Positions 8,713 through 17,248 of a DNA stretch of 34,648 nucleotides are shown here, one piece after another (positions within the stretch are counted from its first letter, which is position 1; each line of letters starts with the position of its first letter). Position numbers and translations under genes: made by a program. The DNA is from Desulfohalobiaceae bacterium S24. Lineage in GTDB: Bacteria > Desulfobacterota > Desulfovibrionia > Desulfovibrionales > Desulfothermaceae. Where the stretch lies: contig JAABTT010000036.1 of the NCBI GenBank assembly GCA_011389765.1, positions 1-34,648 of the forward strand, in the 5' to 3' direction. The notes under the pieces were generated by a model. That model was given only the letters and a program-made list of their open reading frames with translations, did not search any database and had not been told where the DNA came from.

Positions 8713-9095
8713 GAGCCGGAAATCGAGGTTTCAGGTGTCGAGGTGTCAGCCCTGCCGCTGGCAGGACGGACCGGCCAGTTTGATCAACGAAGAAACTTGA
8801 GAAAGAGGCCCGGTTCGGGATCGGAATCGCTATCGCTATCGGAATCGAAGTCTTAATCCTCATCATATCAATTCTCGATACCGATTCCGATGGTGATACC
8901 GATTCCGAGGAAAAACTCCGAAGTTTCATACGAGGAAAAGAAAAGATTCACAATATCAAATTGTTAAAGCTGACACCCGACACCTGAAACCTCATGAATG
9001 TTCAACTTTGAACTCATTTAAACTGTATCTTATTATTTTAAACTGTTACGATTTAATACCATAGCACTGTTACCAAGTCTGAAGTGAGGTGCGCC
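8713..9095. other. Gene-free stretch filled by a palindromic repeat element
   Basis: The gap between the receiver/ATP-grasp gene and nfeD. Positions 8725-8993 are one repeat element (listed separately). The rest (8994-9095) is AT-rich and must hold the nfeD promoter and ribosome binding site. Confidence 0.65.
8725..8993. mobile_element. MITE-like nested palindromic element, copy A
   Basis: The outer arms GAGGTTTCAGGTGTCG...GTGTCAGC (8725-8750) and its reverse complement (8969-8993) enclose an element of about 269 bp. Inside lie an X module (CTGCCGCTGGCAGG ... CCAGTTTGATC at 8775-8785, then GAAGAAACTT), a long imperfect inverted repeat Y built from hexamers such as TATCGC, GGAATC and GATTCC (about 8815-8918), and a Z module (AAGTTTCATACGAG, 8921-8934). 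GAAACTT at the end of X and AAGTTTC at the start of Z also pair. There is no coding capacity. The same modules recur at 11295-11704. Confidence 0.65.
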
Positions 9096-10451
9096 ATGCG
9101 CAATATCAGACACCCGATCCAGGTCGGCCTGGGCTGCCTGCTCCTGGCAATCGCCACCCTGCCGCTTTTGTCGAGTTTCGGCTCGGCCCAAAGCCCCCCC
9201 CCGGTATCGGCCCTGTACTGCCGGATCGAGGGCAGCATCAATCCCGCCCAGAAGGATCTTCTGGAAAAAGCCATTGCCAGGTGTGAACAAAAGGAGCACG
9301 ACCTGCTGCTTCTGGGTCTGGATACTCCCGGAGGGCTGGGCCAGTCCATGCGGGAAATGATCAAATTGATCCTCAATGCACCGGTCCCGGTGGTGATCTG
9401 GGTCGGGCCGCCTGGAGCCCATGCCGCTTCAGCCGGGGTCTTTCTCGTGGCCGCCTCCGATGTGGCGGCCATGAGCCCTCAGACCAGCATCGGTGCGGCC
9501 TCACCCGTGGCCATGGGCGGGAAGGAGATCCCGGAGACCATGGCCAAAAAGATCCAGAACGATTTTATGAGCCTGATCCGCGGCATGGCCGAGGCCAAAG
9601 GGAGAAATGTCCAGTGGTATGAAAAATCGGTCGAAGAGGCGGTGAGCATCACCGCTTCCGAAGCGGTTCTGAAAAAAGTGGTGGACCTGATGGCCGTAAG
9701 TCCCGAAGACCTCATGATCCAGATCGGGGCCAAAGGCCTTTTCAAGGCACAGGCTATCGGACCCTTTTCCGAAAAAGAATTTGAGATCATTGCCTATGAA
9801 CCCGGCTTCAGGTTCACCCTGCTCTCCTGGCTGCTCCACCCTCAAATCGCCTATTTTCTGCTCCTCGGCGGAATGGCCGGACTGTTCTTCGAGCTGACCA
9901 ACCCCGGGGCCATCTTTCCGGGAGCTTTCGGGGCCATCTGTCTTTTGCTCGGACTCTACGCCATGGCTGTCCTGCCCACCACTGCAGCCGGCCTTTTGCT
10001 CATCGTCCTGAGTCTGGTTCTGTTCATTCTGGAAATCGCGGTCACCAGCTTCGGCCTGCTGAGCATCGGGGGCGTGATCTGCCTGTTCATCGGCTCGATG
10101 ATCCTCTACAAATTCGAATACGGACTGGTCATGCTGCCGCTGAAAGTGATCCTGCCCACCGTCCTCGCCGTTTCCGGCTTTATGGTCCTGGGCGTCTATC
10201 TGATCACCAAGGCCCACCGCCGCCCCAGGCAGACCGGATATCAATCCATGCAGGGGCTGCCCGCAACCGTTATTAAATGGTCGGACGGGCAGGGACGCAT
10301 CCGGGTCCGCGGTGAAATCTGGAAGGCCAGATCTAAAGACGGCACTTCCCTGAACTCGAACGACCAGGTCCGGGTCACGGGGGCGGATGGCTTGACCCTC
10401 TTTGTCCAGCCGGAGGAAACCAACAATCAGCATCAAGGAGAACAGCAATGA
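9096..10451 (+). CDS. nfeD: NfeD-type membrane-bound ClpP-class serine protease
   Basis: A 451-residue membrane protein of the long NfeD family, which acts with SPFH/stomatin proteins in membrane quality control. It has a signal peptide or first membrane helix at 10-30. A ClpP-like protease domain (about 37-215) includes [16 protein letters not shown], the nucleophile Ser112 in [10 protein letters not shown] and Lys151/152 as catalytic base, with spacing like that of archaeal PH1510. About four or five membrane helices follow (235-375), and an OB-fold NfeD domain ends the protein (from [11 protein letters not shown]). I chose ATG 9096 because GAGGT lies 5 nt upstream; a GTG at 9084 is the alternative. 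Its stop overlaps the slipin start (ATGA), so the two are translationally coupled. Confidence 0.9.
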   Translation: MRNIRHPIQVGLGCLLLAIATLPLLSSFGSAQSPPPVSALYCRIEGSINPAQKDLLEKAIARCEQKEHDLLLLGLDTPGGLGQSMREMIKLILNAPVPVVIWVGPPGAHAASAGVFLVAASDVAAMSPQTSIGAASPVAMGGKEIPETMAKKIQNDFMSLIRGMAEAKGRNVQWYEKSVEEAVSITASEAVLKKVVDLMAVSPEDLMIQIGAKGLFKAQAIGPFSEKEFEIIAYEPGFRFTLLSWLLHPQIAYFLLLGGMAGLFFELTNPGAIFPGAFGAICLLLGLYAMAVLPTTAAGLLLIVLSLVLFILEIAVTSFGLLSIGGVICLFIGSMILYKFEYGLVMLPLKVILPTVLAVSGFMVLGVYLITKAHRRPRQTGYQSMQGLPATVIKWSDGQGRIRVRGEIWKARSKDGTSLNSNDQVRVTGADGLTLFVQPEETNNQHQGEQQ

Positions 10452-11206
10452 ACAGTCTCTACACCTACCTTCCCATCATCGTCCTGGTAGTCCTGTTTCT
10501 GGCCTCGGCCATCAAGGTCCTGAACGAATACCAGCGGGCCGTGGTCTTCAGACTCGGACGCGTCTTGAAGGCCAAAGGCCCCGGCCTGATCATCCTCATT
10601 CCGATCATCGATAAGATGATCAAGGTCTCCCTGCGCATCCTGGCCCTGGATGTCCCGGCCCAGGACGTGATCACCAAGGACAACGTCAGCGTCAAGGTCA
10701 ATGCGGTGATCTACTTTCGGGTCCTGGACCCGGTCAAGGCCATCCTGGAGGTCGAGGACTACATGTTCGCCACCTCCCAGCTCTCCCAGACCACCCTGCG
10801 CAGCGTCTGCGGCGCGGCGGAGCTGGATGAGATCCTGACCCACCGGAATAAGATCAACGACCAGATCCAGGTCATCCTGGACGAACATACCGATCCCTGG
10901 GGGATCAAGGTCACGAATGTGGAAGTCAAGTACATCGACCTGCCCCAGGAAATGCAGCGGGCCATGGCCAGGCAGGCGGAAGCGGAGCGGGATCGACGCT
11001 CCAAGGTCATCAATGCCGAAGGCGAATACCAGGCGTCCACCCGGCTGGCCGAAGCCGCGGAAATCATCAGCCATCACCCGGAGGCCCTGCAGCTGCGTTA
11101 CCTGCAGACCATGCGCGAGATGACCTACGAAAGCAAGGCCTCGACTATTCTGCCCATCCCCCTGGATATCTTTCAAACCCTGGCCCCGAAGAAGAGTGGG
11201 GAGTGA
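10448..11206 (+). CDS. Slipin/stomatin-like SPFH-domain membrane protein
   Basis: A 252-residue SPFH (band 7, prohibitin-like) protein. One N-terminal membrane anchor ([18 protein letters not shown]) is followed by the SPFH domain ([42 protein letters not shown]) and an alanine/glutamate-rich coiled coil ([20 protein letters not shown]) that drives oligomerisation. It is the classical partner and probable substrate of the NfeD protease, and overlaps that gene by 4 bp. The Pro-rich motif near the end (LPIPLDIFQ) is typical of the family. The final residues (KKSGE and stop) are read from a purine-rich repeat that continues into the gap, see findings. Confidence 0.9.
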   Translation: MNSLYTYLPIIVLVVLFLASAIKVLNEYQRAVVFRLGRVLKAKGPGLIILIPIIDKMIKVSLRILALDVPAQDVITKDNVSVKVNAVIYFRVLDPVKAILEVEDYMFATSQLSQTTLRSVCGAAELDEILTHRNKINDQIQVILDEHTDPWGIKVTNVEVKYIDLPQEMQRAMARQAEAERDRRSKVINAEGEYQASTRLAEAAEIISHHPEALQLRYLQTMREMTYESKASTILPIPLDIFQTLAPKKSGE

Positions 11207-11293
11207 AGAAGCGTGGAACGGGGAACTCGGAAGTGAAGAAAGGCGGAACGCGGAGCGCGGAGCGCGGAACGCGAAAGTGAAGAGTGGGGAGTG
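11194..11293 (+). repeat. Purine-rich low-complexity repeat (GAGTGGGGAGTGAAG / GCGGAACGCGGAGC)
   Basis: A run of GAGTGGGGAGTGA-type and GCGGAACGCGG-type units. Positions 11228-11261 (34 nt) are identical to the reverse complement of 18197-18230. The array begins inside the last codons of the slipin gene and supplies its TGA stop. No coding potential in the expected sense. Confidence 0.75.
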
Positions 11294-11753
11294 GGAGGTT
11301 TCAGGTGTCGGGTGTCAGCGCCGGCCGCTGGCCGCAGACGTCCAGTTTGATCGAAAAAGAAACTTTGGGAAGAAATCGCGGTCGGTATCGCTATCGCTAT
11401 CGGAATCGAAGTCTTTATCCTCATCATATCATTTCTCGATACCGATTCCGATAGCGATAGCGATGGGAAAAATCTGAAGTTTCATACGAGCCCTGCCTCT
11501 GGCCGGGCTGACCAGCCAGTTTGATCAATGAAGAAACTGAACATGCAAACAAGAGATTGCAGGATTGAGAACCGGTCACAGGGTTCTCTTTCGCGACCTC
11601 GCCGGAAGCGTTCGAGCGAAAGAGAGCTCTGTGATCGGTTCGTGGATTCAGTTGAAGTTTCATACGAGGCCGGCCTCTGGCCGGGTGGACCGGCCAGTTT
11701 GATCGAGTAATGAAACCTAAAAAATGATAGCTGGGTAGCGAGGAGGAGGAGGA
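11207..11753. other. Gene-free stretch composed almost entirely of repeats
   Basis: About 550 bases between the convergent slipin and permease genes. It contains the purine-rich array to 11293 and the X-Y-Z palindromic modules to 11704. The rest (11705-11753) shows nothing recognisable. The frames seen here are by-products of the repeats. Confidence 0.7.
11295..11704. repeat. X-Y-Z-X-Y-Z-X palindromic repeat array (copies B and C)
   Basis: An arm identical to the outer arm of copy A (11295-11319) is followed by alternating modules. X ends in CCAGTTTGATC (11342-11352, 11516-11526, 11694-11704). Y is a long inverted repeat: the first has perfect 22-bp arms at 11387-11408 and 11443-11464, the second has imperfect arms at 11571-11594 and 11616-11640. 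Z is AAGTTTCATACGAG (11477-11490, 11655-11668). The second Y has quite different sequence (TTCTCTTTCGC / GCGAAAGAGAG) but keeps the palindromic form. Each Y is bounded by GAAACT and AGTTTC. Confidence 0.75.
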
Positions 11754-12944
11754 CTAGTCCGAGCGCAGGGCCTGGATAGGTATGAGATTGGCGGCCTGCT
11801 TGGCCGGATAGTATCCAAAAAAAATCCCCACGGCAGCGGAAACCCCGACCCCGAGAAATACCGCCGGAAAAATCACGGCGAACCCCCATCCGGAGTACCT
11901 GGCAATCCCGTAGGAAATCCCCACGCCGATCAGGATGCCCAAACAGCCGCCCAGCAGGGAGAGGATCACCGATTCCATGAGGAATTGTCCCTGAATATCC
12001 TTTTTCTGAGCGCCAAGGGCCCGGCGTATGCCGATTTCCTTTTTTCGTTCGGCCACGGAAACCAGCATGACATTCATGACCCCCACCCCGCCCACAACAA
12101 GCGATATACTGCCGATGGACCCCAGGAGCAGGGTGAACATGCGCATCTGCTTCTGCATGTGCTCGATCATCTGTTCGGCGCTGAGCACCTCAACAGGCAT
12201 TGGCCGGGGCAGCCGCTCAAAGTATTGCTGAACGGTCTGCACGACCCGATCATGCGGAATATCCGGTTTTTTCAGGGCCATGACGGACTTGATCCCGTTA
12301 TTGCCATGCAGCCGTCCGGCGGTTGAAATGGGGATCATCAAACCCTTGATCGCTTCATAGGCCCGCATTCCGCCCAGTGATGCCGTGGAAAGCTCTCCGA
12401 CGATGGTGAACAGACGATCCTGAAAATAGATATCACTGCCCACCAGGGTCTGCAGGCCCATGGCCCGAAGCTTGGGGACCAGGTCACCCCCGACCACGGC
12501 CTGGTACATGAGATGATCGAGGTCCGAGATGAATCGTCCCCGGGCCAGATCGAGCTGATTGATATGAAAAAAAGACCGGGTTACGCCCACAGCAGGGACA
12601 TCCTCCCGCCGGCCTTCGTACCGCAGCACTCCGTGCACTGAAATATACGGTGCGACATCCTCAATAACGCCGCTTGCCTCAGGCAGAGCCAGGACATCCT
12701 TCAGACGGAAGGACTGTTCCGCACCTGAATTGCCGTCCTGTCCCCATTCTTTTTGAATTCGCAGCACATCGGTGCCCATCTCCATGAATTGTCTCATGCT
12801 TTCACGCTGGGCCAGGGTGCCCACAGAGACCAGGGCAATAACCGAACCGATCCCTATAACAATCCCCAAAAGGGCCAGTATCGTCCGCTGCTTGGATGAA
12901 GCCAGACTGCGCACGGCTTCCTGTATATTGACCTTCAGCAACAT
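11754..12944 (-). CDS. MacB/FtsX-type ABC transporter permease
   Basis: A 396-residue inner-membrane permease of the MacB/LolC class. A membrane helix near the N-terminus (LALLGIVIGIGSVIALVSVG) is followed by a periplasmic MacB_PCD domain of about 210 residues and three C-terminal helices carrying the FtsX motifs ERKKEIGIRRALGA and GYYPAKQAANLIPIQALR. In E. coli MacB the ATPase is fused; here it is the separate gene upstream. I prefer ATG 12944 (MLLKVNIQEAVRSL), where family similarity begins; a TTG at 12983 would add 13 residues. Neither start has a clear Shine-Dalgarno. It ends a four-gene operon (TolC, adaptor, ATPase, permease). The exported substrate, whether a drug, peptide, siderophore or lipid, cannot be read from sequence. 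Confidence 0.88.
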   Translation of the reverse strand: MLLKVNIQEAVRSLASSKQRTILALLGIVIGIGSVIALVSVGTLAQRESMRQFMEMGTDVLRIQKEWGQDGNSGAEQSFRLKDVLALPEASGVIEDVAPYISVHGVLRYEGRREDVPAVGVTRSFFHINQLDLARGRFISDLDHLMYQAVVGGDLVPKLRAMGLQTLVGSDIYFQDRLFTIVGELSTASLGGMRAYEAIKGLMIPISTAGRLHGNNGIKSVMALKKPDIPHDRVVQTVQQYFERLPRPMPVEVLSAEQMIEHMQKQMRMFTLLLGSIGSISLVVGGVGVMNVMLVSVAERKKEIGIRRALGAQKKDIQGQFLMESVILSLLGGCLGILIGVGISYGIARYSGWGFAVIFPAVFLGVGVSAAVGIFFGYYPAKQAANLIPIQALRSD

Positions 12945-12957
12945 AAGATAGTATTTC

Positions 12958-12991
12958 AAAGCTGGATTCCACCCGCAATCCAAAGGTTCCA
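12958..12991 (-). repeat. Leader repeat ahead of the permease gene
   Basis: AAAGCTGG, then CCCGCAA, then CCAAAGGTTCCA, matching 13716-13748 with only a few differences. On the coding strand the repeat ends about 13 nt before the permease start codon. It can form a small GGATT/AATCC hairpin. Confidence 0.6.
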
Positions 12992-13010
12992 GGTTCAGAC
13001 GGCGCTGTAC

Positions 13011-13703
13011 TCATCCAAGCATCACCCCGTCCTGCATGTGCGTTTTGCGGCCGCATTGGGAAGCAATCCTGGGATCATGAGTGATCACGACCAGGGTAAT
13101 GCCGTTCGCGGCGTTCAAGTCAAGAAACAGATCCATGATATCCTGGCCCACTTGTGTATCCAGGGCCCCGGTGGGCTCGTCCGCCAGGATGATCGAGGGG
13201 TCGCCGCTCAGGGCCCTGGCAATGGCCACCCGTTGCTGCTGGCCCCCGGAAAGCTCCGAGGGCTTGTGGTCCCGGCGGTCATCCATGCCCACCATGGCCA
13301 GAGTCGACCTGCCTCTGTCAATCTGCTCCTTGCTTTTCATCCCTCTGTAGGTCAGGGGAAGACAGACGTTCTCCAGGGCGCTCAGCTTGGGAAGCAGGTT
13401 GAATTGCTGGAACACAAAGCCGATTTTCCGGTTGCGGACAGAGGAAAGCTCCGCATCGTTCAGGACTGAAGTCTCCTTTCCCTCGAGATAATAGCGGCCG
13501 GTATCAGGCAGGTCCAGAAACCCCATAATGTTCATAAGGGTGGACTTTCCGCAGCCTGATGTGCCCACGACCGCCAGCAGATCCCCCGTGTTGATCTTCA
13601 GATTGACGCCTTTGAGCACCTCCAGGGTCACCGGTCCCATCTGGAAAGACTTGCGGATGTCTTCCAGACGAATGAGAGTTGAATCTGCCTCTTGTGTGTC
13701 CAT
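13011..13703 (-). CDS. MacB/LolD-type ABC transporter ATPase
   Basis: A 230-residue ATP-binding subunit that powers the FtsX-type permease encoded next. Walker A is GTSGCGKST (47-55), the signature LSGGQQQRVA (151-160), Walker B IILADEPTGALD with Glu176, and the switch histidine is in VVITHD. The length and the QMGPVTLEVLKGVNL opening are typical of the LolD/MacB/FtsE family. The start codon directly follows a short repeat that also precedes the permease gene and has no clear Shine-Dalgarno. A 66-bp gap separates it from the permease and a 119-bp gap from the adaptor gene. Subfamily is clear; substrate is not. Confidence 0.92.
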   Translation of the reverse strand: MDTQEADSTLIRLEDIRKSFQMGPVTLEVLKGVNLKINTGDLLAVVGTSGCGKSTLMNIMGFLDLPDTGRYYLEGKETSVLNDAELSSVRNRKIGFVFQQFNLLPKLSALENVCLPLTYRGMKSKEQIDRGRSTLAMVGMDDRRDHKPSELSGGQQQRVAIARALSGDPSIILADEPTGALDTQVGQDIMDLFLDLNAANGITLVVITHDPRIASQCGRKTHMQDGVMLG

Positions 13704-13715
13704 ACTTATAAATCC

Positions 13716-13748
13716 AAAGCTGGCTCCGCCCGCAACCCAAAGGTTCCA
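13716..13748 (-). repeat. Leader repeat ahead of the ATPase gene
   Basis: Second copy of the repeat at 12958-12991 (AAAGCTGG ... CCCGCAA.CCAAAGGTTCCA). It also ends about a dozen bases before a start codon, so both ABC genes have the same leader. Confidence 0.6.
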
Positions 13749-13822
13749 TATCCAACAAGGACTTCAACTGCATCGGAGCAACTCATTTTCTTGTTTTCTA
13801 TGACAGCGATGAACCGATATGT

Positions 13823-15616
13823 CTAAGGCATGGAGCGATTTCCGGACCGGGCCTGGCTCGGTCCCTGGCTGTTCCACCCGAACAGTTTATCCCCTGGCTC
13901 GAGGCCGGAGAGGATTTCCACCGAACTCAAGGTGGTGATGCCGGTTTCCACTGCACGTTCCTGAATCCGGCCGTCCGCTCCAAGCAGTTTGACCCTAGGT
14001 TCGCCTCTGACCATCCGAACACAGGTCAAAGGGGCCAGGAGTGCCTTTTGCTTTTCATACACCCGCACCTCAAGATCGGCGGACATTCCCATCCGGATCT
14101 GCTCCAGGCTTTGTGCATCAAGGTCCGGAAAGACCACCCGGACGTCAAACGTCGCTCCCCGGCCTTTGGAACCGGAAGCCGCCTGGGCCGATATATGGGA
14201 AACCCGGCCCTCGAGGAGAGTATCCGGAAAGGCAGCCCCACTGGCTTTGACCGGCTGCCCCAGGGAAATTTTATGCACATCGATCTCATCCACCGCGGTT
14301 TCCACTGTGACCCCGCTCAAATCACCTACGGCCAAAAGGTTCGTACCGGCGGTGATCTCGGCGCCCTTCTCCAGAGAGACCCTTTCATCGTCCCGGCTCA
14401 CAGGCTGGATCACCACCCCGGAGACCGGAGCCCGAATCTCTCTCCCGGCCATTTGTCTCTCGAGCCTGTCAAGTTCAACCTCGGCGTTCTCCAGCTCCAT
14501 TTCGGCCAAAGCAAGATTTTCCTGACTGGCTTTGCTGCGGACGGAGGCAAGTTCCTCCCGGGCCGCCTGGACATCCACTCGGGCATTTTCCATTTGACGT
14601 TTAGCGCTTTCCACTTCTTGAGCCGAAATAATCCCCTTTTCAAAAAGAAGCGTGGCCTCCTCCAGTTTCCGCTGATTGACCTCCAGTTCGTCTTTGGATT
14701 TGGCCAGGCTCCTTCTGGCCCTGGTCACCTCCGTGCCCGACTCCCATTCCAGAAGCTGCCTGAACTTCTGATTGGCCTTGATGTAATTGCTCCTGGCCTT
14801 GCGCAGTTTGATCTCCAGATCAGAGGTATCAAGAAGCAGCAGCAGTTTTCCTTTGTCCACCACCTGGCCGAAGGAAAATTTCCGCTCCTCAATTTTGGCG
14901 TCAAAGGGCGCGCTGACCACGATCTCCTCCAAAGGCTTCAAGGTGCCTGCCAGAGAAACCGAAGCAGACATGGGCCGCTGGGCCAAGGTATACACATCGC
15001 TTCGATGTTCGGAGCCGGATGACTCCGAAGGCATCACCCCCTGTATTTTTTTCAGGAGGACATCGCCCTGAAAGGCGTACAGTCCAAAGCCCAGAAAGAA
15101 GCCGATAATCACAACAGTGGAAACCACCCGGATCACCTGCACTCTCTTGACCGCTTTCTGCAGAAGCTGGTTTTTTTCTTCCAGATCCTGATAGGCCTGG
15201 CCGAGCTTGCGGGCGTCCGCTTCCTGTCTGAGCTGCAGTTTCTTGAGTTCGCTTATGTCGGAAAAGACCAGAATCACGGCTTTGCTGTCCTGAGTCCCGT
15301 TCAGGTCACGGAGGTAGGACGATTTCATGAAAAGAGTCAGCTTCGATCCATCGGCCCTGGTGTAGTCTATCGTGGTGGACAGACCGCTGCCCTGTTCATA
15401 AACCGCATCGAGAAGCACCTGGTTGAAGGCGTCGTTCTCTTCTGATCCGGCCATGAACACCCGAGCAAAGGTTTCGTTCAGGACGGCTTCGGAATCAAGA
15501 CCCAGGATATCACCGGCTGCTGCATTGAACATGATGATCCGGCCCTGGAAATCCAGAGCCATAACCCCGTCAGCCATGTTTTCCAGAATATTATGAAAAA
15601 AATCCTCAGCCGGCAT
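13823..15616 (-). CDS. PAS-domain/HlyD fusion: periplasmic adaptor with cytoplasmic sensor
   Basis: A 597-residue protein. Residues 1-120 are a PAS domain (NILENMADGVMALDFQGRII, then DYTRADGSKLTLFMKSSYLR and VILVFSDISE), as in sensor kinases. A coiled linker (122-158) leads to one membrane helix (about 163-183, VVSTVVIIGFFLGFGLYAF). From about 205 it is an HlyD/MacA-type membrane fusion protein: beta-barrel and lipoyl halves (SAPFDAKIEERKFSFGQVVD; GREIRAPVSGVVIQPVS) flank a long alpha-hairpin rich in Glu, Lys and Arg. Such adaptors link an ABC or RND pump to TolC. The start at 15616 lies 1 nt past the TolC stop with GGAG upstream. Adaptors normally have only a short cytoplasmic tail, so the PAS domain suggests export gated or sensed from the cytoplasm (inference). 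Confidence 0.88.
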   Translation of the reverse strand: MPAEDFFHNILENMADGVMALDFQGRIIMFNAAAGDILGLDSEAVLNETFARVFMAGSEENDAFNQVLLDAVYEQGSGLSTTIDYTRADGSKLTLFMKSSYLRDLNGTQDSKAVILVFSDISELKKLQLRQEADARKLGQAYQDLEEKNQLLQKAVKRVQVIRVVSTVVIIGFFLGFGLYAFQGDVLLKKIQGVMPSESSGSEHRSDVYTLAQRPMSASVSLAGTLKPLEEIVVSAPFDAKIEERKFSFGQVVDKGKLLLLLDTSDLEIKLRKARSNYIKANQKFRQLLEWESGTEVTRARRSLAKSKDELEVNQRKLEEATLLFEKGIISAQEVESAKRQMENARVDVQAAREELASVRSKASQENLALAEMELENAEVELDRLERQMAGREIRAPVSGVVIQPVSRDDERVSLEKGAEITAGTNLLAVGDLSGVTVETAVDEIDVHKISLGQPVKASGAAFPDTLLEGRVSHISAQAASGSKGRGATFDVRVVFPDLDAQSLEQIRMGMSADLEVRVYEKQKALLAPLTCVRMVRGEPRVKLLGADGRIQERAVETGITTLSSVEILSGLEPGDKLFGWNSQGPSQARSGNRSMP

Positions 15617-15617
15617 T

Positions 15618-17219
15618 TCAGTTCTCGACTCCAGTGTTTCCCAGCATCCAGGTCTTGTCCCCGAGCAGGGCCTCCTCCAGTTCCTCCCGCCGCGGTTCAA
15701 ACTCGATCTCCCAGGTTTCGAGGGTGGTGGCCAGGAGTTGATCCAGGGAGGTCAGGGTGTTTTCGTAGGCCACGATAGCTTTGATTTCAGCCAGGCGGTC
15801 ATTCCGCAGTTTGTCCTGGTCCAGAATAAAATCATTGTTGGAAATGCGACCCATCTTGAACTGCAGTTCGCTGACTTCAAAACTTTTTTCCGAAAGCGAG
15901 CGGGTGCGCCTGGCCAGATCCACCTGTTTTTGAGCGGATTCAACCTGCCGAACCGCTGTCCGGACCTCATTTTCCAAGTTTTCCTCACGGGTGCGAACCT
16001 CCAGCCCCGCCTTTCGAAAAGCGATTCTGGCGGACAAGAGAGGGGATTCACGGGCGTACTTGGCCTCTCCATAGATGGGCAAGGGCACGTCCAGAAAAAG
16101 TCCCACGCTCCATTCGTCCCGCCTGTAGTCCGGATCGGTTCTTCGTTCATGCCAGCCCTGTCTGTAGCTGGCATCGGCCGACAGCTCCCACAGTCTCTCG
16201 TTTTCAACCTCCATGATTTGCACTCGTGCGATGCGCTGCTGGTTCAAGGCGCTCAAGTACCCTGCGTTCCGTTCGAATGCAATGTCCAGGCACTCTTGGA
16301 AGTCGGGGGTGATTTTTCTGTATTGTACGCTTTCCGTGGGGATAATCGTGATATCCCGGCCGATGTTCAGCGCACTCAAAAGCGCAAGCCGGGCATCTTC
16401 CAGTCTGGAATTGGCGCTTTCCACGGCCAGTTCCTGACGAACCAGGTTGGCTTCCGACTGCAGGATTTCATTGGCGGCCCGCCGCCCCGAGTCAATAAGG
16501 GCCTGGGTTATCTCCAGCTGTTCCCGGGCCTGCTCCAGAGACGAACGCTGCACCTCCACATCTTGATACGCGTTTAATAAACGCCGATAGGCAAAGATCA
16601 CGCTGCTTATGGTGGAAATGACCCTGTCCCGCAAGGCTCTGACGGCATCCTCCTCTCTGATGGCGGCTTTTTTTACGGAAGCCCGGTTATACTCGATCCC
16701 GCCTCCCTTGAGCAGGGGCTGACTGATGTCCACGCCCCAGGCCGAATCAAAAGGGTCCTCTCTCAGGGTGCTCCCTGAGTCGTTCAAACGGCTCGTCTCG
16801 GCCCTGTTGTCCCAGACAAAGGCTATTTCAGCCCCGGTGGGAATCTTCTGGGAGATCCGGGTGACCACCGAAGCCCCTGAGCGCCGTCTCCTGATGTCTG
16901 CATCAGAACTGTCCTCATCTCTGTAAACAGTGGCGTCTTCTGACAACTGGGCGTCGGCACCCATGGATATCTCCAGTTCCGGATGAAACTTGCGCAGCTC
17001 GCGGCCAAGGTTGAATTGCTGCAGGACCCGGTCCAGGTAGGCGCTTTTCAGCCCTCTATTATGTCTCAGGGCCAGAAAAACCGCCTCCGTCAGACTCATT
17101 TCCATTTTTCGAGGGAATGTTTGAACATCCTTGGCAAGTATCGGACGGCACGGCAAAGTAATCAGAACAAATCCGAACACAAGGCAGGCAAGACGAGAGG
17201 ATGAAAGTCTGAATAGCAT
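15618..17219 (-). CDS. TolC-family outer-membrane efflux protein
   Basis: A 533-residue outer-membrane channel protein. It has an N-terminal signal peptide (MLFRLSSSRLACLVFGFVLI to about PILA) and two OEP repeats with long amphipathic helices (SLTEAVFLALRHNRGLKSAY; RVLQQFNLGRELRKFHPELE; later VRTAVRQVESAQKQVDLARR). It would form the trimeric exit duct for the PAS-HlyD adaptor and the ABC pump encoded immediately downstream. The start is uncertain: ATG 17219 opens a good signal peptide, and a GTG at 17252 would add 11 residues; neither has a strong Shine-Dalgarno. It is the first gene of the operon and lies directly after a gene remnant. Confidence 0.9.
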   Translation of the reverse strand: MLFRLSSSRLACLVFGFVLITLPCRPILAKDVQTFPRKMEMSLTEAVFLALRHNRGLKSAYLDRVLQQFNLGRELRKFHPELEISMGADAQLSEDATVYRDEDSSDADIRRRRSGASVVTRISQKIPTGAEIAFVWDNRAETSRLNDSGSTLREDPFDSAWGVDISQPLLKGGGIEYNRASVKKAAIREEDAVRALRDRVISTISSVIFAYRRLLNAYQDVEVQRSSLEQAREQLEITQALIDSGRRAANEILQSEANLVRQELAVESANSRLEDARLALLSALNIGRDITIIPTESVQYRKITPDFQECLDIAFERNAGYLSALNQQRIARVQIMEVENERLWELSADASYRQGWHERRTDPDYRRDEWSVGLFLDVPLPIYGEAKYARESPLLSARIAFRKAGLEVRTREENLENEVRTAVRQVESAQKQVDLARRTRSLSEKSFEVSELQFKMGRISNNDFILDQDKLRNDRLAEIKAIVAYENTLTSLDQLLATTLETWEIEFEPRREELEEALLGDKTWMLGNTGVEN

Positions 17220-17248
17220 GAGGAATTGACGAGAGTTGTGCACTGGGT

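Noticed and set aside
11295..11704. CRISPR-like array
   Set aside because: Modules alternate and are palindromic, spacers are not of uniform length, and there are no cas genes.
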